A DNA stretch of 64,000 nt from Campylobacter sp. 2014D-0216 (GTDB lineage Bacteria > Campylobacterota > Campylobacteria > Campylobacterales > Campylobacteraceae): positions 496,001-560,000 of the forward strand of contig NZ_CP063089.1 of the NCBI RefSeq assembly GCF_014931215.1, in the 5' to 3' direction. Positions 40,270-54,441 of this stretch are shown one piece after another (within the stretch, counting starts at the first letter, position 1; each line of letters starts with the position of its first letter). A model generated the notes under the pieces. That model saw only the letters and a list, made by a program, of their open reading frames with translations, had not been told where the DNA came from and searched no databases. The position numbers were made by a program, and so were the translations under genes.

Positions 40270-40275
40270 TATAAT
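40270..40275 (+). promoter_or_regulatory. -10 box of the rRNA operon
   Basis: GCTATAATTTC about 215 bp upstream of the 16S start, preceded by A/T-rich DNA (AATAAAACTTTAAGC). It is the best candidate in the leader. No consensus -35 is found. Confidence 0.5.
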
Positions 40276-40381
40276 TTCATTTCCTTTTCAAACGAAAGGG
40301 ATTTAAAAAGCTAAGATTTTTTGTCTTAATTTTTTAGTATTTGTTCTTTAAATTATTAATATTGTTAATCAAATCTTATAG

Positions 40382-40416
40382 TCAATCTTTGAAATCTAAA
40401 TAAGTGATCGATTGAG
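40382..40416 (+). other. Left arm of the 16S rRNA processing stem
   Basis: TCAATCTTTGAAATCTAAA (40382-40400) onward to GATTGAG (about 40416) is nearly the reverse complement of 42052-42085 after the 16S gene. The long helix would enclose 16S and be cut by RNase III. Confidence 0.8.
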
Positions 40417-40490
40417 CCAGAAAGATTTATTTTTAAATCTTAACAATCAACTTTTTCTTTGAAGAAAAAGATTAAACTTATCCAATTATT

Positions 40491-42004
<1,514 letters not shown>

Positions 42005-42100
42005 TCTAGAGTACAAACTGATAAGTCTCACAACTATCAGTTCATATATAGACTCAATCATCCTTGTTTAGATTTCAAAGATTGATGAAAAGCTAATTTT

Positions 42101-42176
42101 GGGGAATTAGCTCAGCTGGGAGAGCGCCTGCTTTGCACGCAGGAGGTCAGCGGTTCGATCCCGCTATTCTCCACCA
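42101..42176 (+). tRNA. tRNA-Ala (TGC)
   Basis: 76 nt in the 16S-23S spacer with encoded CCA. The anticodon loop CTTTGCACG gives TGC. This is its usual place in rRNA operons. Confidence 0.96.
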
Positions 42177-42184
42177 TTTATTAA

Positions 42185-42261
42185 GGGCCTATAGCTCAGC
42201 TGGTTAGAGTGCACCCCTGATAAGGGTGAGGTCACAAGTTCAAGTCTTGTTAGGCCCACCA
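42185..42261 (+). tRNA. tRNA-Ile (GAT)
   Basis: 77 nt with encoded CCA, 8 bp after tRNA-Ala. Anticodon GAT lies in CCTGATAAGG. Together they form the standard Ala-Ile spacer pair. Confidence 0.96.
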
Positions 42262-42716
42262 TAAAAGATTTGTTTATCAATCATAAATTAAAGTTTTAAA
42301 ACTTAAAGCAAGTATATAGCTAATAATAAAGCAATAAGTAAAGTAAAATGATTTATTACTTATGTTTTTAAATTATTTAAACTCTTGATATATACTTCCT
42401 TTAGGTTTTAAGACCTAAGCTAAATAAATAATAGAATATTTTATATATTAGATTAGTTATTTAATGTTATTTGAATTATCATTGTTAAGAGTCACAAGCA
42501 AGTTTTAATAAAAACAATTTTACAGGACTTGTTAAAGGATAAAACCTAGCTATCTTTTCTTTAGCTTTTAGTTAAAGACAAGTTTTAAACTCACAGCTTA
42601 GTTGGACTAATATTTTTAGTTTTATTAAGTGTTTAAATGCTTTCCGTCTTAAGATAGTAAAGTCTTATCATAAAAACTTTAGCAAGGAAGTGATGCGTTT
42701 TAGAATGAATTTAAAA
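42262..42716 (+). other. 16S-23S spacer remainder with 23S processing stem arm
   Basis: About 455 bp without a gene. It is A/T-rich and contains the left arm of the 23S processing stem (42672-42696), which pairs with 45629-45653. Nothing else is recognised. Confidence 0.8.
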
Positions 42717-45622
<2,906 letters not shown>

Positions 45623-45784
45623 ATTTAAGCATCACTTCCTTGTTAAGGTTTTTATTAAGCTTTAGTCTTAAAAGTAAAATCTTATAGTAGAAGTTCGTTG
45701 ATATTAGAACTTGCTCTTAACATTGTTTTTTAAGTATTCTTGATAAAACAGTATAAAGATTTAAATAGAATATTTAAATAACAA

Positions 45785-45904
45785 TGTCCGTGATTATACA
45801 GATGTGGAGACGCCTTGCTCCATCCCGAACCAAGAAGCTAAGCACATCGTGGGTGATGATACTACGCCTTACTGGCAGGGGGAAAGTAGCTCATTGCGGA
45901 CTTG
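45785..45904 (+). rRNA. rrf: 5S ribosomal RNA
   Basis: About 120 nt. The ends GTCCG and CGGAC pair, and the internal segment CCATCCCGAACCAAGAAGCT is typical. It lies about 160 bp after 23S. Confidence 0.94.
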
Positions 45905-46179
45905 TTAATTCTCTTATTATTCTTACTTATTACTTAGTTAAATCCTTAATTAGTTTATTCTTTGTTTTTTTTATTAGAGATAGTTTTTATTGTTTTATAA
46001 TTTATTTCTTTTATGGTTTTTTATAATAAATATCTTTCTAGGAAAGTGATTAAATTATAATAAAGAGCTTTAGAGATAGTTGTAAAAAGTAGGTTTCTTT
46101 TATTTCTTTTATGGTGCGATCATGAATTGTTTAGTGGTTAAGTTAGTTTTTACTGCTTGTCGTGGATTAGTTTGATTAG

Positions 46180-46296
46180 TTTGTGTAGTTTGTGTAGTTT
46201 GTGTAGTTTGTGTAGTTTGTGTAGTTTGTGTAGTTTGTGTGGTTTGTGTGGTTTGTGTGGTTTGTGTGGTTTGTGTGGTTTGTGTGGTTTGTGTGG
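46180..46296 (+). repeat. Thirteen 9-bp tandem repeats (TTTGTGTAG/TTTGTGTGG)
   Basis: Six consecutive TTTGTGTAG units followed by seven TTTGTGTGG units, with no gaps. The sharp switch between variants suggests expansion by slippage. Read in one frame it would encode SLC/GLC triplets, but that frame needs a TTG start without a ribosome-binding site, so I treat it as a DNA repeat. Confidence 0.93.
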
Positions 46297-46307
46297 TTTG
46301 TGTGTGT

Positions 46308-46316
46308 GGGGGGGGG
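46308..46316. repeat. G9 tract next to the 9-bp repeat array
   Basis: Nine G, then T and GGG (46318-46320), directly after the GTGTGTG end of the repeat array. It is a likely length-variable locus in Campylobacter, where G tracts slip readily. Confidence 0.85.
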
Positions 46317-46861
46317 TGGGCGTAGCGTTTTTGTATAGAGTTGGTTTATTTGGTTGCTATAGCTTTTAAGTTGTGTTATTGTGATTGAATTATTTTAATA
46401 GTTGGCTTAGTTGGTTTGAAGGTTTAGTTGTTTTAGCTTTAAAATGCTTATAGTAAGTTTGGTAAATTACTTTTTTAGTTTTTTAGTTTTTTAGTTGGCG
46501 GTGCTTTGTAGTTTGTATTAAATTATTTTAATAATTTATGGAGGCTTGTTTTAATTTTTAATTGTGTATATCTTTTTTATTGCTTTATTAAATTTGCTTT
46601 TATGGGTTTTTTAGATGAAATTGTAGTTTTATGTTCTTAGGTGTGTATTATTTATAATTGATAGATTGCTTGTTTATTTGCTTAGATTGTTATAGATGTT
46701 TTTATTTAATAAGATATTGTTTTTTATCATTAATAGGCTTAGGATTATTGATTAATATAAGAAAGTAGCTTTGGTAAACTTGTTGGTGTAATTATGGCTT
46801 TTTAGGGTGTATGGTGGATGTGGGTTAATTGTTTTTTATAGTTTTTAGGTTGTTTGTGGGA

Positions 46862-46869
46862 GGGGGGGG
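46862..46869. repeat. G8 tract upstream of the helicase gene
   Basis: GGGA followed by eight G. It lies 18 bp upstream of the -10 box at 46888-46893, in the position a -35 element would occupy, so changes in length could alter helicase transcription. Confidence 0.8.
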
Positions 46870-46887
46870 TTGTTATAGAAAAGATAC

Positions 46888-46893
46888 TATAAT
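46888..46893 (+). promoter_or_regulatory. -10 box implying a leaderless helicase mRNA
   Basis: TATAAT ends 6 bp before the ATG at 46900 and no Shine-Dalgarno sequence precedes that ATG. Transcription would start at or next to the start codon. Confidence 0.6.
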
Positions 46894-46899
46894 TTTAAA

Positions 46900-48249
46900 A
46901 TGGTTTTAGAGAGAATAAGATATTTTTTAGAAGATGGGCATGTTTTCTTAAGCGGTGGAGCAGGAGTTGGGAAGTCATTTTTAACCATAGAACTTATTAA
47001 ATCGTATAGAAAACAGGGAAAAATTGCAATTGTATTAGGTTCTACAGCACTAAGTGCATTTAATATAGGTGGGGTAACCTTACATAGTTTTTTTGGTTTT
47101 GGTAGATGTGCAAACTATGAAGAGTTATATTATGAAGATAGAAATCAAAAAGATAAATTAGAAAAAATTAGAAGAATTTTAAAACAATGCGATTTGTTGG
47201 TTATCGATGAAATATCCATGGTTAGTGCTTCTTTAATGGAGATGATATACTATAGACTATCAAGAAGTGAATTTAATGGCAAAATCTTGTTAGTTGGAGA
47301 TTTTTTTCAACTTCCTCCTGTGGTAAATTTTAAAAATTCTCAAGTGCATAATAGTTTGTTTAATCACTCTTTGTACGCCTTTTCTTCTCAAGCATGGGTT
47401 GATTTAAAATTTACCAATTTAAAACTTACCATTACAAAAAGAACTATGGATAAGCTTTTTTATGAATATTTATTTTTTATTAGAATGGGTGAGGTTAATC
47501 AGCAAATACTAGATTTTTTTAAAAAAATGCTTATACTTCCAAAAGATTTGCTTATCTACATGGATGAATACACGCTATTGTGCGCAACAAATAAAAAAAC
47601 TAACGATATCAATACAAAAAAATTAAATTTACTGCAAGGTGAAGAAAGAATTTTTAAGGCTTTTAGTGAGAAGATTGATCAAAATTTGGATGATAAAAGT
47701 TATCAACAGTGGATCAATGGTTTAAATTCATTAGAGGAGTTAAAGTTAAAAATAGGTGCTAAGATTATTTTTTGTGTTAATAATAAAGAAGAAAATTATT
47801 ATAATGGCGAGCAAGGAGTTATAATAGACTTCATAAAAGATGAAGAGCAAGAATTTATTTTAATAGAGAAAAACAATAAAGAAAGATTAAAATTAAAAGT
47901 TTACGAATATATTTTGGAAGAATACGAATTGGATAAAAATGATCGATTGGAGGCTAAAATCAAGGCGAAATTTATTCAATATCCAATAAAGCTAGCTTAT
48001 GCCATTACAATTCATAAGTCTCAAGGTATGAGTATAGATAAGTTAATATGTGATATTGATGGAATTTTTGAAAAAGGACAATTATATGTGTGTCTTTCTA
48101 GGGCTGTTAATCCTTGTCATTTGAAAATCGTATATAATTATAAAATGCCTTTTGAGAATTATTTTTTAAGTGTTTTAAAAACTGACAAAGAAGTGAAACA
48201 GTTTTACTCAAAGGAAAAATTTATTGATTTAGAAGAAAATGAGGAATGA
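46900..48249 (+). CDS. Pif1/RecD-like ATP-dependent DNA helicase
   Basis: 449 aa, superfamily 1B. The Walker A motif is SGGAGVGKSF (around 18-27), Walker B LLVIDEISM, followed by VGDFFQLPP (motif III), and the C-terminal AITIHKSQGMSIDKL with LSRA typical of Pif1/RecD2 helicases. Compact helicases of this kind unwind DNA 5' to 3' and often resolve G-rich structures. The N-terminus matches what I recall of the C. jejuni homologue, supporting this ATG despite the missing ribosome-binding site. It is followed without a gap by a secreted-protein gene, as in C. jejuni. Confidence 0.88.
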   Translation: MVLERIRYFLEDGHVFLSGGAGVGKSFLTIELIKSYRKQGKIAIVLGSTALSAFNIGGVTLHSFFGFGRCANYEELYYEDRNQKDKLEKIRRILKQCDLLVIDEISMVSASLMEMIYYRLSRSEFNGKILLVGDFFQLPPVVNFKNSQVHNSLFNHSLYAFSSQAWVDLKFTNLKLTITKRTMDKLFYEYLFFIRMGEVNQQILDFFKKMLILPKDLLIYMDEYTLLCATNKKTNDINTKKLNLLQGEERIFKAFSEKIDQNLDDKSYQQWINGLNSLEELKLKIGAKIIFCVNNKEENYYNGEQGVIIDFIKDEEQEFILIEKNNKERLKLKVYEYILEEYELDKNDRLEAKIKAKFIQYPIKLAYAITIHKSQGMSIDKLICDIDGIFEKGQLYVCLSRAVNPCHLKIVYNYKMPFENYFLSVLKTDKEVKQFYSKEKFIDLEENEE

Positions 48250-48250
48250 G

Positions 48251-48886
48251 ATGAGATTGATTGCATTTTTATTATGTGCGTACTTTGGTGTCTTTGCAAA
48301 TACTTTAAGTATAGAAGATTTTAGAACAGATTTATATTCCAAAACCGGAGCAAACACTTTAAAAAAAATCGAGCTAAGTTTAGATTTTGAAGGAGAAAAT
48401 TTAGATTATAATAAAATCACAGATGCGTTAAATACGATCATATCTAGTTATTTTTATGAAGACTTGTTCACAGAAATAGGAAAAAATAATTTCAAAGAAA
48501 CTTTATTGAAATTTAGCAATAAAAAGTACAAAACACAAATTAGCAATATTTATATTTTAAAAATCAACTCAGTTGCACCATTTGATTTGGAGGAATTTAA
48601 GCGTTATGTTAAAGACTTAGAAGATGATGATAAAAAAGAACTTACAAAAGAAATAATCAATACCCCAAAAGTTACAAAAAAACAAGAGCAAAATTCAACA
48701 AAAGATCTCAATGCTACTCAAGTGATAAATGATGTTGCAAATGACAATAATCCAAGCTCAACTCAAGATGCTAATACAAGCAAAGAGGCAATGGATATGA
48801 TATTAAAAACAATGCAAGATGCGCAAATGCAAATGTTAGCACCAAGCAAAGATCAGCAAGATTTATTTAAAGAGATACCATTTTGA
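48251..48886 (+). CDS. Putative periplasmic protein, function unknown
   Basis: 211 aa from the ATG at 48251, which has AGGA 5 bp upstream; an earlier in-frame ATG at 48239 lies inside the helicase gene. A signal peptide (MRLIAFLLCAYFGVFA) precedes a Lys/Asp-rich soluble region and a low-complexity Ser/Thr/Asn/Gln tail (about 145-211). No known domain is recognised. Its stop directly abuts the convergent lolA stop. Confidence 0.78.
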   Translation: MRLIAFLLCAYFGVFANTLSIEDFRTDLYSKTGANTLKKIELSLDFEGENLDYNKITDALNTIISSYFYEDLFTEIGKNNFKETLLKFSNKKYKTQISNIYILKINSVAPFDLEEFKRYVKDLEDDDKKELTKEIINTPKVTKKQEQNSTKDLNATQVINDVANDNNPSSTQDANTSKEAMDMILKTMQDAQMQMLAPSKDQQDLFKEIPF

Positions 48887-49393
48887 TTATTGAATAATAT
48901 CAAAATGACTTGGAATTTTTGGTAAAAAAACTTCATCATTTATTTTTTGATCAAATTTTTGATTAAAAAAATGAATACTAACAGAATTTTCTAGCTCATC
49001 TTTGTAGGAGATATCATTTAATTTGTCATTTTTTAGTTGAATAAAATAAGTGATGTTTTCGTATTTTGCTTCGTATTTTTCTTTTGATATTTGCTTTGCT
49101 TGTTTGAAAATTTCTTGAAGATTTGGTAAATTTTGCAAATGCGTATAAATGACTTGCTCTAGTTCAGGCTCTATGATCACAACTTCTTTATGATTGATGT
49201 AAATTTGTTTTTGATTGGGTTGGGTATAGTTCCAAAAAGCTTTATTTTGTGTAATGATAAAATTACCCTTATAGTTTAGTGTTGCATTGTTGCTTGTAAC
49301 TTTTTGTTCAAAATCACTACTAAAATTTTGAAAGTTAATATCAAATGCAAAGCTATTATATAATAAAAAAAATAAAGATAAAAAAATTCTCAT
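48887..49393 (-). CDS. lolA: Outer-membrane lipoprotein carrier protein LolA
   Basis: 168 aa. A signal peptide (MRIFLSLFFLLYNSFA) precedes a LolA-type half-barrel; recognisable segments are DFEQKVTSNNATLNYKGNFI, AFWNYTQPNQKQIYIN and VVIIEPELEQVIY. It carries lipoproteins from LolCDE across the periplasm; epsilonproteobacteria often lack LolB. RBS AGGACATAA. It is divergent from secA. Confidence 0.92.
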   Translation of the reverse strand: MRIFLSLFFLLYNSFAFDINFQNFSSDFEQKVTSNNATLNYKGNFIITQNKAFWNYTQPNQKQIYINHKEVVIIEPELEQVIYTHLQNLPNLQEIFKQAKQISKEKYEAKYENITYFIQLKNDKLNDISYKDELENSVSIHFFNQKFDQKINDEVFLPKIPSHFDIIQ

Positions 49394-49473
49394 TTATGTC
49401 CTTTTTTTGTTTTTTTGATTATATAAAAATTAACCAAACAAAACTTTTTATATAGTTCTAATTAAAACTAAGA

Positions 49474-49479
49474 TATAAT
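49474..49479 (+). promoter_or_regulatory. -10 box for secA
   Basis: TATAAT 33 bp upstream of the secA ATG in the divergent lolA-secA spacer, with AAAGGTAA as ribosome-binding site. Confidence 0.55.
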
Positions 49480-49512
49480 TTAGCATATATTTTTATAAAT
49501 AAAGGTAAAAAA

Positions 49513-52101
49513 ATGTTTTCTAATTTATTTAAAGCAGTATTTGGCACAAAAAATGATCGAGAAGTGAAGAAATACTTAAAAAGAGTTGCACAAATTAATG
49601 CTTTAGAATCAAAATACCAAAATCTTAGCGATGATGAATTAAAACAAATTTTTTTAGATTTTAAAAGTCAAATTCAAAATCATGAAAAAACCTTAGATCA
49701 AATTTTAAATGAAGTTTTCGCAATAGTAAGGGAAGTGGGTAAAAGAACGCTTAATATGCGCCATTTTGATGTGCAGTTAATCGGTGGTATGGTTTTGCAT
49801 GAAGGTAAAATAGCTGAAATGAAAACAGGAGAGGGTAAAACCTTGGTTGCAACTTTACCTGTTGTATTGAATGCTATGAGTGGTAAAGGCGTACATGTAG
49901 TTACTGTGAATGATTACCTAGCTAAAAGAGATGCAGAACAAATGAGCGCGATTTATAATTTTTTAGGTTTTAGTGTAGGGGTAATACTTTCAGAACAAAA
50001 TAGCGATGAAGCACACAAAAAAGCTTATGAATGCGATATAACTTATGGTACAAATAATGAATTTGGTTTTGACTATTTACGCGATAATATGAAATTTTCA
50101 AAACATGAAAAAGTACAAAGAGAGCATAATTTTGTTATCGTAGATGAAGTAGATAGTATTTTGATTGATGAGGCAAGAACTCCTCTAATTATAAGTGGTC
50201 CTACAAATAGAACTTTAGATGGCTATATCAAAGCGAATGAAGTTGCTAAGCAAATGCAAAGGGGTGAAGCGGTGCTTCCTCCACAAACTCCAGATGGTGA
50301 TTTTGTTGTTGATGAGAAAAATAGAACAATTATGATCACAGAGGTTGGAATTTCTAAAGCTGAAAAATTATTCGGAGTGGAAAATTTATATAGTCTTGAT
50401 AATGCAATTTTAGCTCATCAGCTTGATCAAGCTTTAAAAGCACATAATTTATTTGAAAAAGATGTGCATTATGTTTTAAGAGATAAGCAGGTTGTAATAG
50501 TTGATGAATTTACAGGAAGATTGAGCGAAGGAAGACGTTTTAGCGATGGTTTACACCAAGCCTTAGAGGCAAAAGAAGGAGTGAAAATTCAAGAAGAAAG
50601 TCAAACTCTAGCAGATATTACTTTCCAAAATTATTTTAGAATGTATAGCAAGTTAGCAGGTATGACAGGAACTGCACAAACTGAGGCAACAGAATTTTCT
50701 CAAATTTATAGTTTAGATGTTATCTCTATACCTACTAATATTCCAATTGCAAGGTTGGATAAAGACGACTTGATCTATAAAACACAAGAAGAAAAATTTA
50801 AAGCAGTGATTGAGGAAATAAAACAAGCTAATGCAAAAGGTCAGCCGGTATTGGTAGGAACTGCAAGTATTGAAAGAAGTGAAGTGTTTCATAATATGCT
50901 TGTTAAAGAACGTATTCCTCATCATGTACTTAATGCTAAAAATCACGAGCAAGAAGCTTTGATTATCCAAGATGCAGGAAAAAAAGGTGCAGTAACCATA
51001 GCTACAAATATGGCAGGCCGCGGTGTGGATATAAAAATCGATGATGAAGTAAGAGCTTTGGGTGGACTTTATATCATCGGAACAGAACGTCATGAAAGTA
51101 GAAGAATAGACAATCAGCTTCGTGGTCGTGCGGGAAGACAAGGCGATCCTGGAGTGAGTAGGTTTTATTTGAGTTTAGAAGATAATCTTTTGAGAATTTT
51201 TGGTGGCGATCGTATTAAAAATATCATGGAGAGATTGGGTATAGAAGAAGGTGAGCATATAGAAAGTCGTATTGTAACCCGTGCAGTGGAAAATGCTCAA
51301 AAGAAAGTAGAGAGTTTGCATTTTGAAAGTAGAAAACACTTGCTAGAATATGATGATGTAGCTAATGAGCAAAGAAAAACTATTTATAATTATAGAAATG
51401 AATTGCTAGATGAAGAAATTAATCTACAAGAAAAAATTCTAAAAAATATTGCTGAATATAGTAATTTTTTAGTAAGTCAAATTTATTTAAATGCTGAATT
51501 AGAAGATGATATAAAACATTTTGATAACTTAAAGCAAAAAGTAAGCTATGAGTGCAACTTAGAACTTAAAGAGGAAGACTTTAAAGACTTAGGTGTGGTA
51601 GAAGTAGAAAATAAACTGACTGAAATTTTAGAACAAGCTTATAAAGAAAAAATGAATATTATTGAAGAAAGTGAAGCAAGAAGAATCGAAAGAATTTTAT
51701 ATCTTCAAATTTTAGATAATTTATGGAGAGAGCATTTATACCAAATGGATATTTTAAAAACAGGTATAGGCTTGAGAAGTTACAACCAAAAAGATCCTTT
51801 GGTGGAATACAAAAAAGAAAGTTATAATCTCTTTATGGAACTTGTAGAGCGTGTAAAATTTGATAGTTTAAAACTACTATTTAATGTAGTGTTTACTCAA
51901 AAAGAAGCACAAAATTTCGAAGAAAAAACTCAAGAGCAAAACGAGCAGTTTTTAGCAAATACAACAGAAATTGGTGTAGATGAAAATGCACAAGCACAAG
52001 TTGCAAAAGTACCTAGAAATTCTCCTTGTCCTTGTGGTAGTGGTAAAAAATACAAAGAGTGTCATGGAAAAAGTGGCCCTAAAAAAGGTATTTTAGCTTA
52101 A
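49513..52101 (+). CDS. secA: Preprotein translocase ATPase SecA
   Basis: 862 aa. NBD1 carries the Walker A region [14 protein letters not shown] and the DEAD-like [12 protein letters not shown]; the preprotein crosslinking domain follows, then NBD2 ([26 protein letters not shown]), the helical scaffold and a C-terminal zinc tail [14 protein letters not shown] that binds SecB or lipids. It drives Sec export, which all signal-peptide proteins in this window need. It is full length and overlaps nothing; flgR starts 6 bp later. Confidence 0.98.
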   Translation: MFSNLFKAVFGTKNDREVKKYLKRVAQINALESKYQNLSDDELKQIFLDFKSQIQNHEKTLDQILNEVFAIVREVGKRTLNMRHFDVQLIGGMVLHEGKIAEMKTGEGKTLVATLPVVLNAMSGKGVHVVTVNDYLAKRDAEQMSAIYNFLGFSVGVILSEQNSDEAHKKAYECDITYGTNNEFGFDYLRDNMKFSKHEKVQREHNFVIVDEVDSILIDEARTPLIISGPTNRTLDGYIKANEVAKQMQRGEAVLPPQTPDGDFVVDEKNRTIMITEVGISKAEKLFGVENLYSLDNAILAHQLDQALKAHNLFEKDVHYVLRDKQVVIVDEFTGRLSEGRRFSDGLHQALEAKEGVKIQEESQTLADITFQNYFRMYSKLAGMTGTAQTEATEFSQIYSLDVISIPTNIPIARLDKDDLIYKTQEEKFKAVIEEIKQANAKGQPVLVGTASIERSEVFHNMLVKERIPHHVLNAKNHEQEALIIQDAGKKGAVTIATNMAGRGVDIKIDDEVRALGGLYIIGTERHESRRIDNQLRGRAGRQGDPGVSRFYLSLEDNLLRIFGGDRIKNIMERLGIEEGEHIESRIVTRAVENAQKKVESLHFESRKHLLEYDDVANEQRKTIYNYRNELLDEEINLQEKILKNIAEYSNFLVSQIYLNAELEDDIKHFDNLKQKVSYECNLELKEEDFKDLGVVEVENKLTEILEQAYKEKMNIIEESEARRIERILYLQILDNLWREHLYQMDILKTGIGLRSYNQKDPLVEYKKESYNLFMELVERVKFDSLKLLFNVVFTQKEAQNFEEKTQEQNEQFLANTTEIGVDENAQAQVAKVPRNSPCPCGSGKKYKECHGKSGPKKGILA

Positions 52102-52107
52102 GGTTGA

Positions 52108-53400
52108 ATGATGAATTTGGTTATAGTTGAAGATGATATCAATATGAGAAAATCACTCGAGATAGCCTTGAGTGAGTATGAGGAATTTACTATCAAATCT
52201 TATAAATCAGCTACTGAAGCTTTGAAAAAAATCAATGATGATGTTGATTTGATTATTACAGATATCAATATGCCAGGTATGGATGGTATTGAATTTGTAC
52301 AAGCTTGTGAAAATAAGTATGATTTTATCATTATCACAGGCAATGCAACTTTAAATCGTGCGATTGAAGCGGTGAGATTGGGTGTTAAAGATTTTTTAGT
52401 AAAGCCATTTGATATTAACACTTTGGTAACTGCTATCAAACGTGCGAAAATAATTCAAGAAAAAACTTCCAAAAAATCTAGTAAAAAATCCAGTAAAAAT
52501 GAGGAAAATCAAGATTTTTATGGTAGTTCTAAGGCATTAGAGGCATGCCTTGGTTTAGCAACAAGAGCAGCAAAAACTGATGCAAGTGTTGTTCTTTTTG
52601 GTGAAAGTGGAGTAGGAAAAGAAGTTTTTGCTAACTTTGTGCATAAAAATTCAAAAAGAGCGCAAAAGCCTTTTGTGGCGATTAATATGGCAGCAATTCC
52701 ATCTAATTTGATTGAAAGTGAACTTTTTGGATTTGAAAAAGGTGCTTTTACTGATGCTAATACAACTAAAATAGGGCTTTTTGAGCTTGCTAATGAAGGA
52801 ACTTTGTTTTTAGATGAAATAGGGGAAATGCCTTATGAAATTCAAGCAAAGCTACTAAGAGCTTTACAAGAAAAAGAAATCACAAGATTGGGAAGTACTA
52901 AAAGCATCAAGATTGATGTTAGAATTATTAGTGCAACCAATGCCGATATAGAAAAAAAGATAGCCAATAATGAATTTAGGCAAGATTTATACTATAGACT
53001 TAATACTATACCGATTAATATACCACCACTAAGAGAGCGTCAAGAGGAAATTTTGCAAATAGCGCAAAAAGTTTTGCTTGATACTTGCAAAGAGTATGAC
53101 TTTAAAGAAAAAAAATTAAGTCAAGAGGCACAAGATGCTTTATTGTCTTATGATTTTCCAGGAAATATTAGAGAATTAATTTCTATTATACAAAGGGCTT
53201 GTATTTTAAGTGAAAGTGATGAGATTAGTGCTCAAGATTTGTTCTTAGAAAGTAGAAAAAGCAAGGATATAAAAAATCTTGAAAAGGAATTGATTTTAGA
53301 AGCCTTAAGAAATTCACAAGATACAAGTGAGGCGGCTAAGCTTATAGGTATGAGTGAAAAAATTTTTAATGAAAAAATGAAAAAATATAATATTACTTAA
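52108..53400 (+). CDS. flgR: Sigma-54-dependent response regulator FlgR
   Basis: 430 aa, NtrC-like. The receiver has Asp52 in LIITDINMPGMDG; the AAA+ domain has the Walker A GESGVGKEVF and, at the sigma-54 contact loop, GAFTDA (212-217) instead of canonical GAFTGA. A short C-terminal region (about 375-430) with a Fis-like helix-turn-helix trace (ILEALRNSQDTSEAAKLIGM) follows. With the kinase FlgS it activates class 2 flagellar genes through RpoN. The alternative ATG at 52111 is equally possible. Upstream DNA has AAGGTTGA. Confidence 0.94.
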   Translation: MMNLVIVEDDINMRKSLEIALSEYEEFTIKSYKSATEALKKINDDVDLIITDINMPGMDGIEFVQACENKYDFIIITGNATLNRAIEAVRLGVKDFLVKPFDINTLVTAIKRAKIIQEKTSKKSSKKSSKNEENQDFYGSSKALEACLGLATRAAKTDASVVLFGESGVGKEVFANFVHKNSKRAQKPFVAINMAAIPSNLIESELFGFEKGAFTDANTTKIGLFELANEGTLFLDEIGEMPYEIQAKLLRALQEKEITRLGSTKSIKIDVRIISATNADIEKKIANNEFRQDLYYRLNTIPINIPPLRERQEEILQIAQKVLLDTCKEYDFKEKKLSQEAQDALLSYDFPGNIRELISIIQRACILSESDEISAQDLFLESRKSKDIKNLEKELILEALRNSQDTSEAAKLIGMSEKIFNEKMKKYNIT

Positions 53401-53412
53401 AAAGGAAGGATA

Positions 53413-54429
53413 ATGAAAAAAATTGCTATTGTGGGCGCAACTGGAGCAGTTGGTGAAGAGCTTTTGAATGTTTTAGATGAGCTTGATTTTCCAGTTGAAA
53501 GTATTTTGCCGCTAGCAAGCGCAAAAAGCGCAGGCAGTGAAGTAGAATTTAGAGGCAAAAGCTACAAAGTTAAAGAATTAACTCCAAGTGTTTTTAAGGA
53601 AAATCCTGTAGACATCGCCTTTTTTAGCGCAGGTGGAAATATAAGCGCTGAGTATGCAAAATACGCAGTTGAATGCGGTGCTGTTGTGATTGATAATACA
53701 AGTCATTTTAGAATGGATGAGAATGTTCCTTTGGTGGTGCCTGAATGCAATAGTGAAGATATTGAAAATTGGAAAAAAACAGGGATTATTGCAAATCCAA
53801 ATTGCTCTACTATACAAATGGTACATGTGTTAAAACCACTAGATGATGTATTTAATTTAAAAAGAGTAGATGTAAGCACTTATCAGGCTGCAAGTGGTGC
53901 GGGTAAAGAAGGTATGGAAGAATTGGTTCAAGGTATGCAAAGTTTTTTTGCGTTTGAATTAGATGAATTTGAAGCAAAAACCTTTCCTTATCCTTTGGCT
54001 TTAAATTTAATTCCGCAAATTGACGTTTTTAGTGATAATGGATACACTAAAGAAGAGTTAAAAATGATCAACGAAACCCAAAAAATACTTCATAAGAAGC
54101 TAGATATCTCTGCAACTTGTGTAAGAGTTCCTGTGCTTAGAAGCCATAGTGAGGCCATTACAATGCACTTTGAAAAAGAAGTGGATATTGCTCAAGTAAG
54201 AGAAATTCTTTCTAAGGCTCCAAGCGTTGTTGTAATGGATGATGTAGAAAATAAAAAATACCCAATGCCGCTTTTTACAAGTGATACAAATGAAACTTAT
54301 GTGGGTAGAATTAGACGCGATATAAATCACAAGAATATTGTGCATTTATGGTGTGTAGCGGATCAAATTCGTGTTGGGGCGGCTACTAATGCTGTCCGTA
54401 TTGCAAAAAAATGGTTAGAATTGGTTTGA
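53413..54429 (+). CDS. asd: Aspartate-semialdehyde dehydrogenase
   Basis: 338 aa. The NADP-binding motif GATGAVGEELL at the N-terminus, the active-site IANPNCSTIQMV with the catalytic Cys, and the substrate-binding region CVRVPVLRSHSEA are present. It makes aspartate semialdehyde for lysine, diaminopimelate, threonine and methionine. AAGGAAGG precedes the ATG. It lies between flgR and a YqhA-like gene with short gaps. Confidence 0.97.
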   Translation: MKKIAIVGATGAVGEELLNVLDELDFPVESILPLASAKSAGSEVEFRGKSYKVKELTPSVFKENPVDIAFFSAGGNISAEYAKYAVECGAVVIDNTSHFRMDENVPLVVPECNSEDIENWKKTGIIANPNCSTIQMVHVLKPLDDVFNLKRVDVSTYQAASGAGKEGMEELVQGMQSFFAFELDEFEAKTFPYPLALNLIPQIDVFSDNGYTKEELKMINETQKILHKKLDISATCVRVPVLRSHSEAITMHFEKEVDIAQVREILSKAPSVVVMDDVENKKYPMPLFTSDTNETYVGRIRRDINHKNIVHLWCVADQIRVGAATNAVRIAKKWLELV

Positions 54430-54441
54430 TAAAGGGGAAAA

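Larger units (their letters stand above)
40115..40490 (+). other. rRNA operon promoter and leader region (no gene)
   Basis: About 375 bp, very T-rich at first (40115-40260), with no convincing protein gene on either strand. It holds the probable rRNA -10 at 40270-40275 and the left arm of the 16S processing stem at 40382-40416. Confidence 0.75.
45905..46899. other. Gene-free G/T-rich region with tandem repeats and G tracts
   Basis: About 1 kb between 5S and the helicase gene. The plus strand is strikingly poor in C and rich in T and G, especially 46100-46880. Both strands break into short frames with many stops. It contains the 9-bp tandem repeat (46180-46296), G9 (46308-46316), three 8-bp TTTTTTAG repeats (about 46471-46494) and G8 (46862-46869). 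I see no coding gene or recognisable RNA. Confidence 0.75.

Noticed and set aside
40075-40314. T-rich frame after tpsB (Phe/Ile/His-rich, 79 codons)
   Set aside because: It is a low-complexity translation of the T-rich rRNA leader; its start lies in the tpsB end and it crosses the C8 tract and the rRNA -10 box.
31867-40490. Integrated phage or insertion sequence around the TPS locus
   Set aside because: No transposase, integrase, terminal inverted repeats or tRNA-fragment attachment site is visible; the tRNA-adjacent position is only suggestive.
46157-46369. Short frame encoding SLC/GLC repeats
   Set aside because: It needs a TTG start without a ribosome-binding site and is just the translation of a 9-bp DNA repeat.
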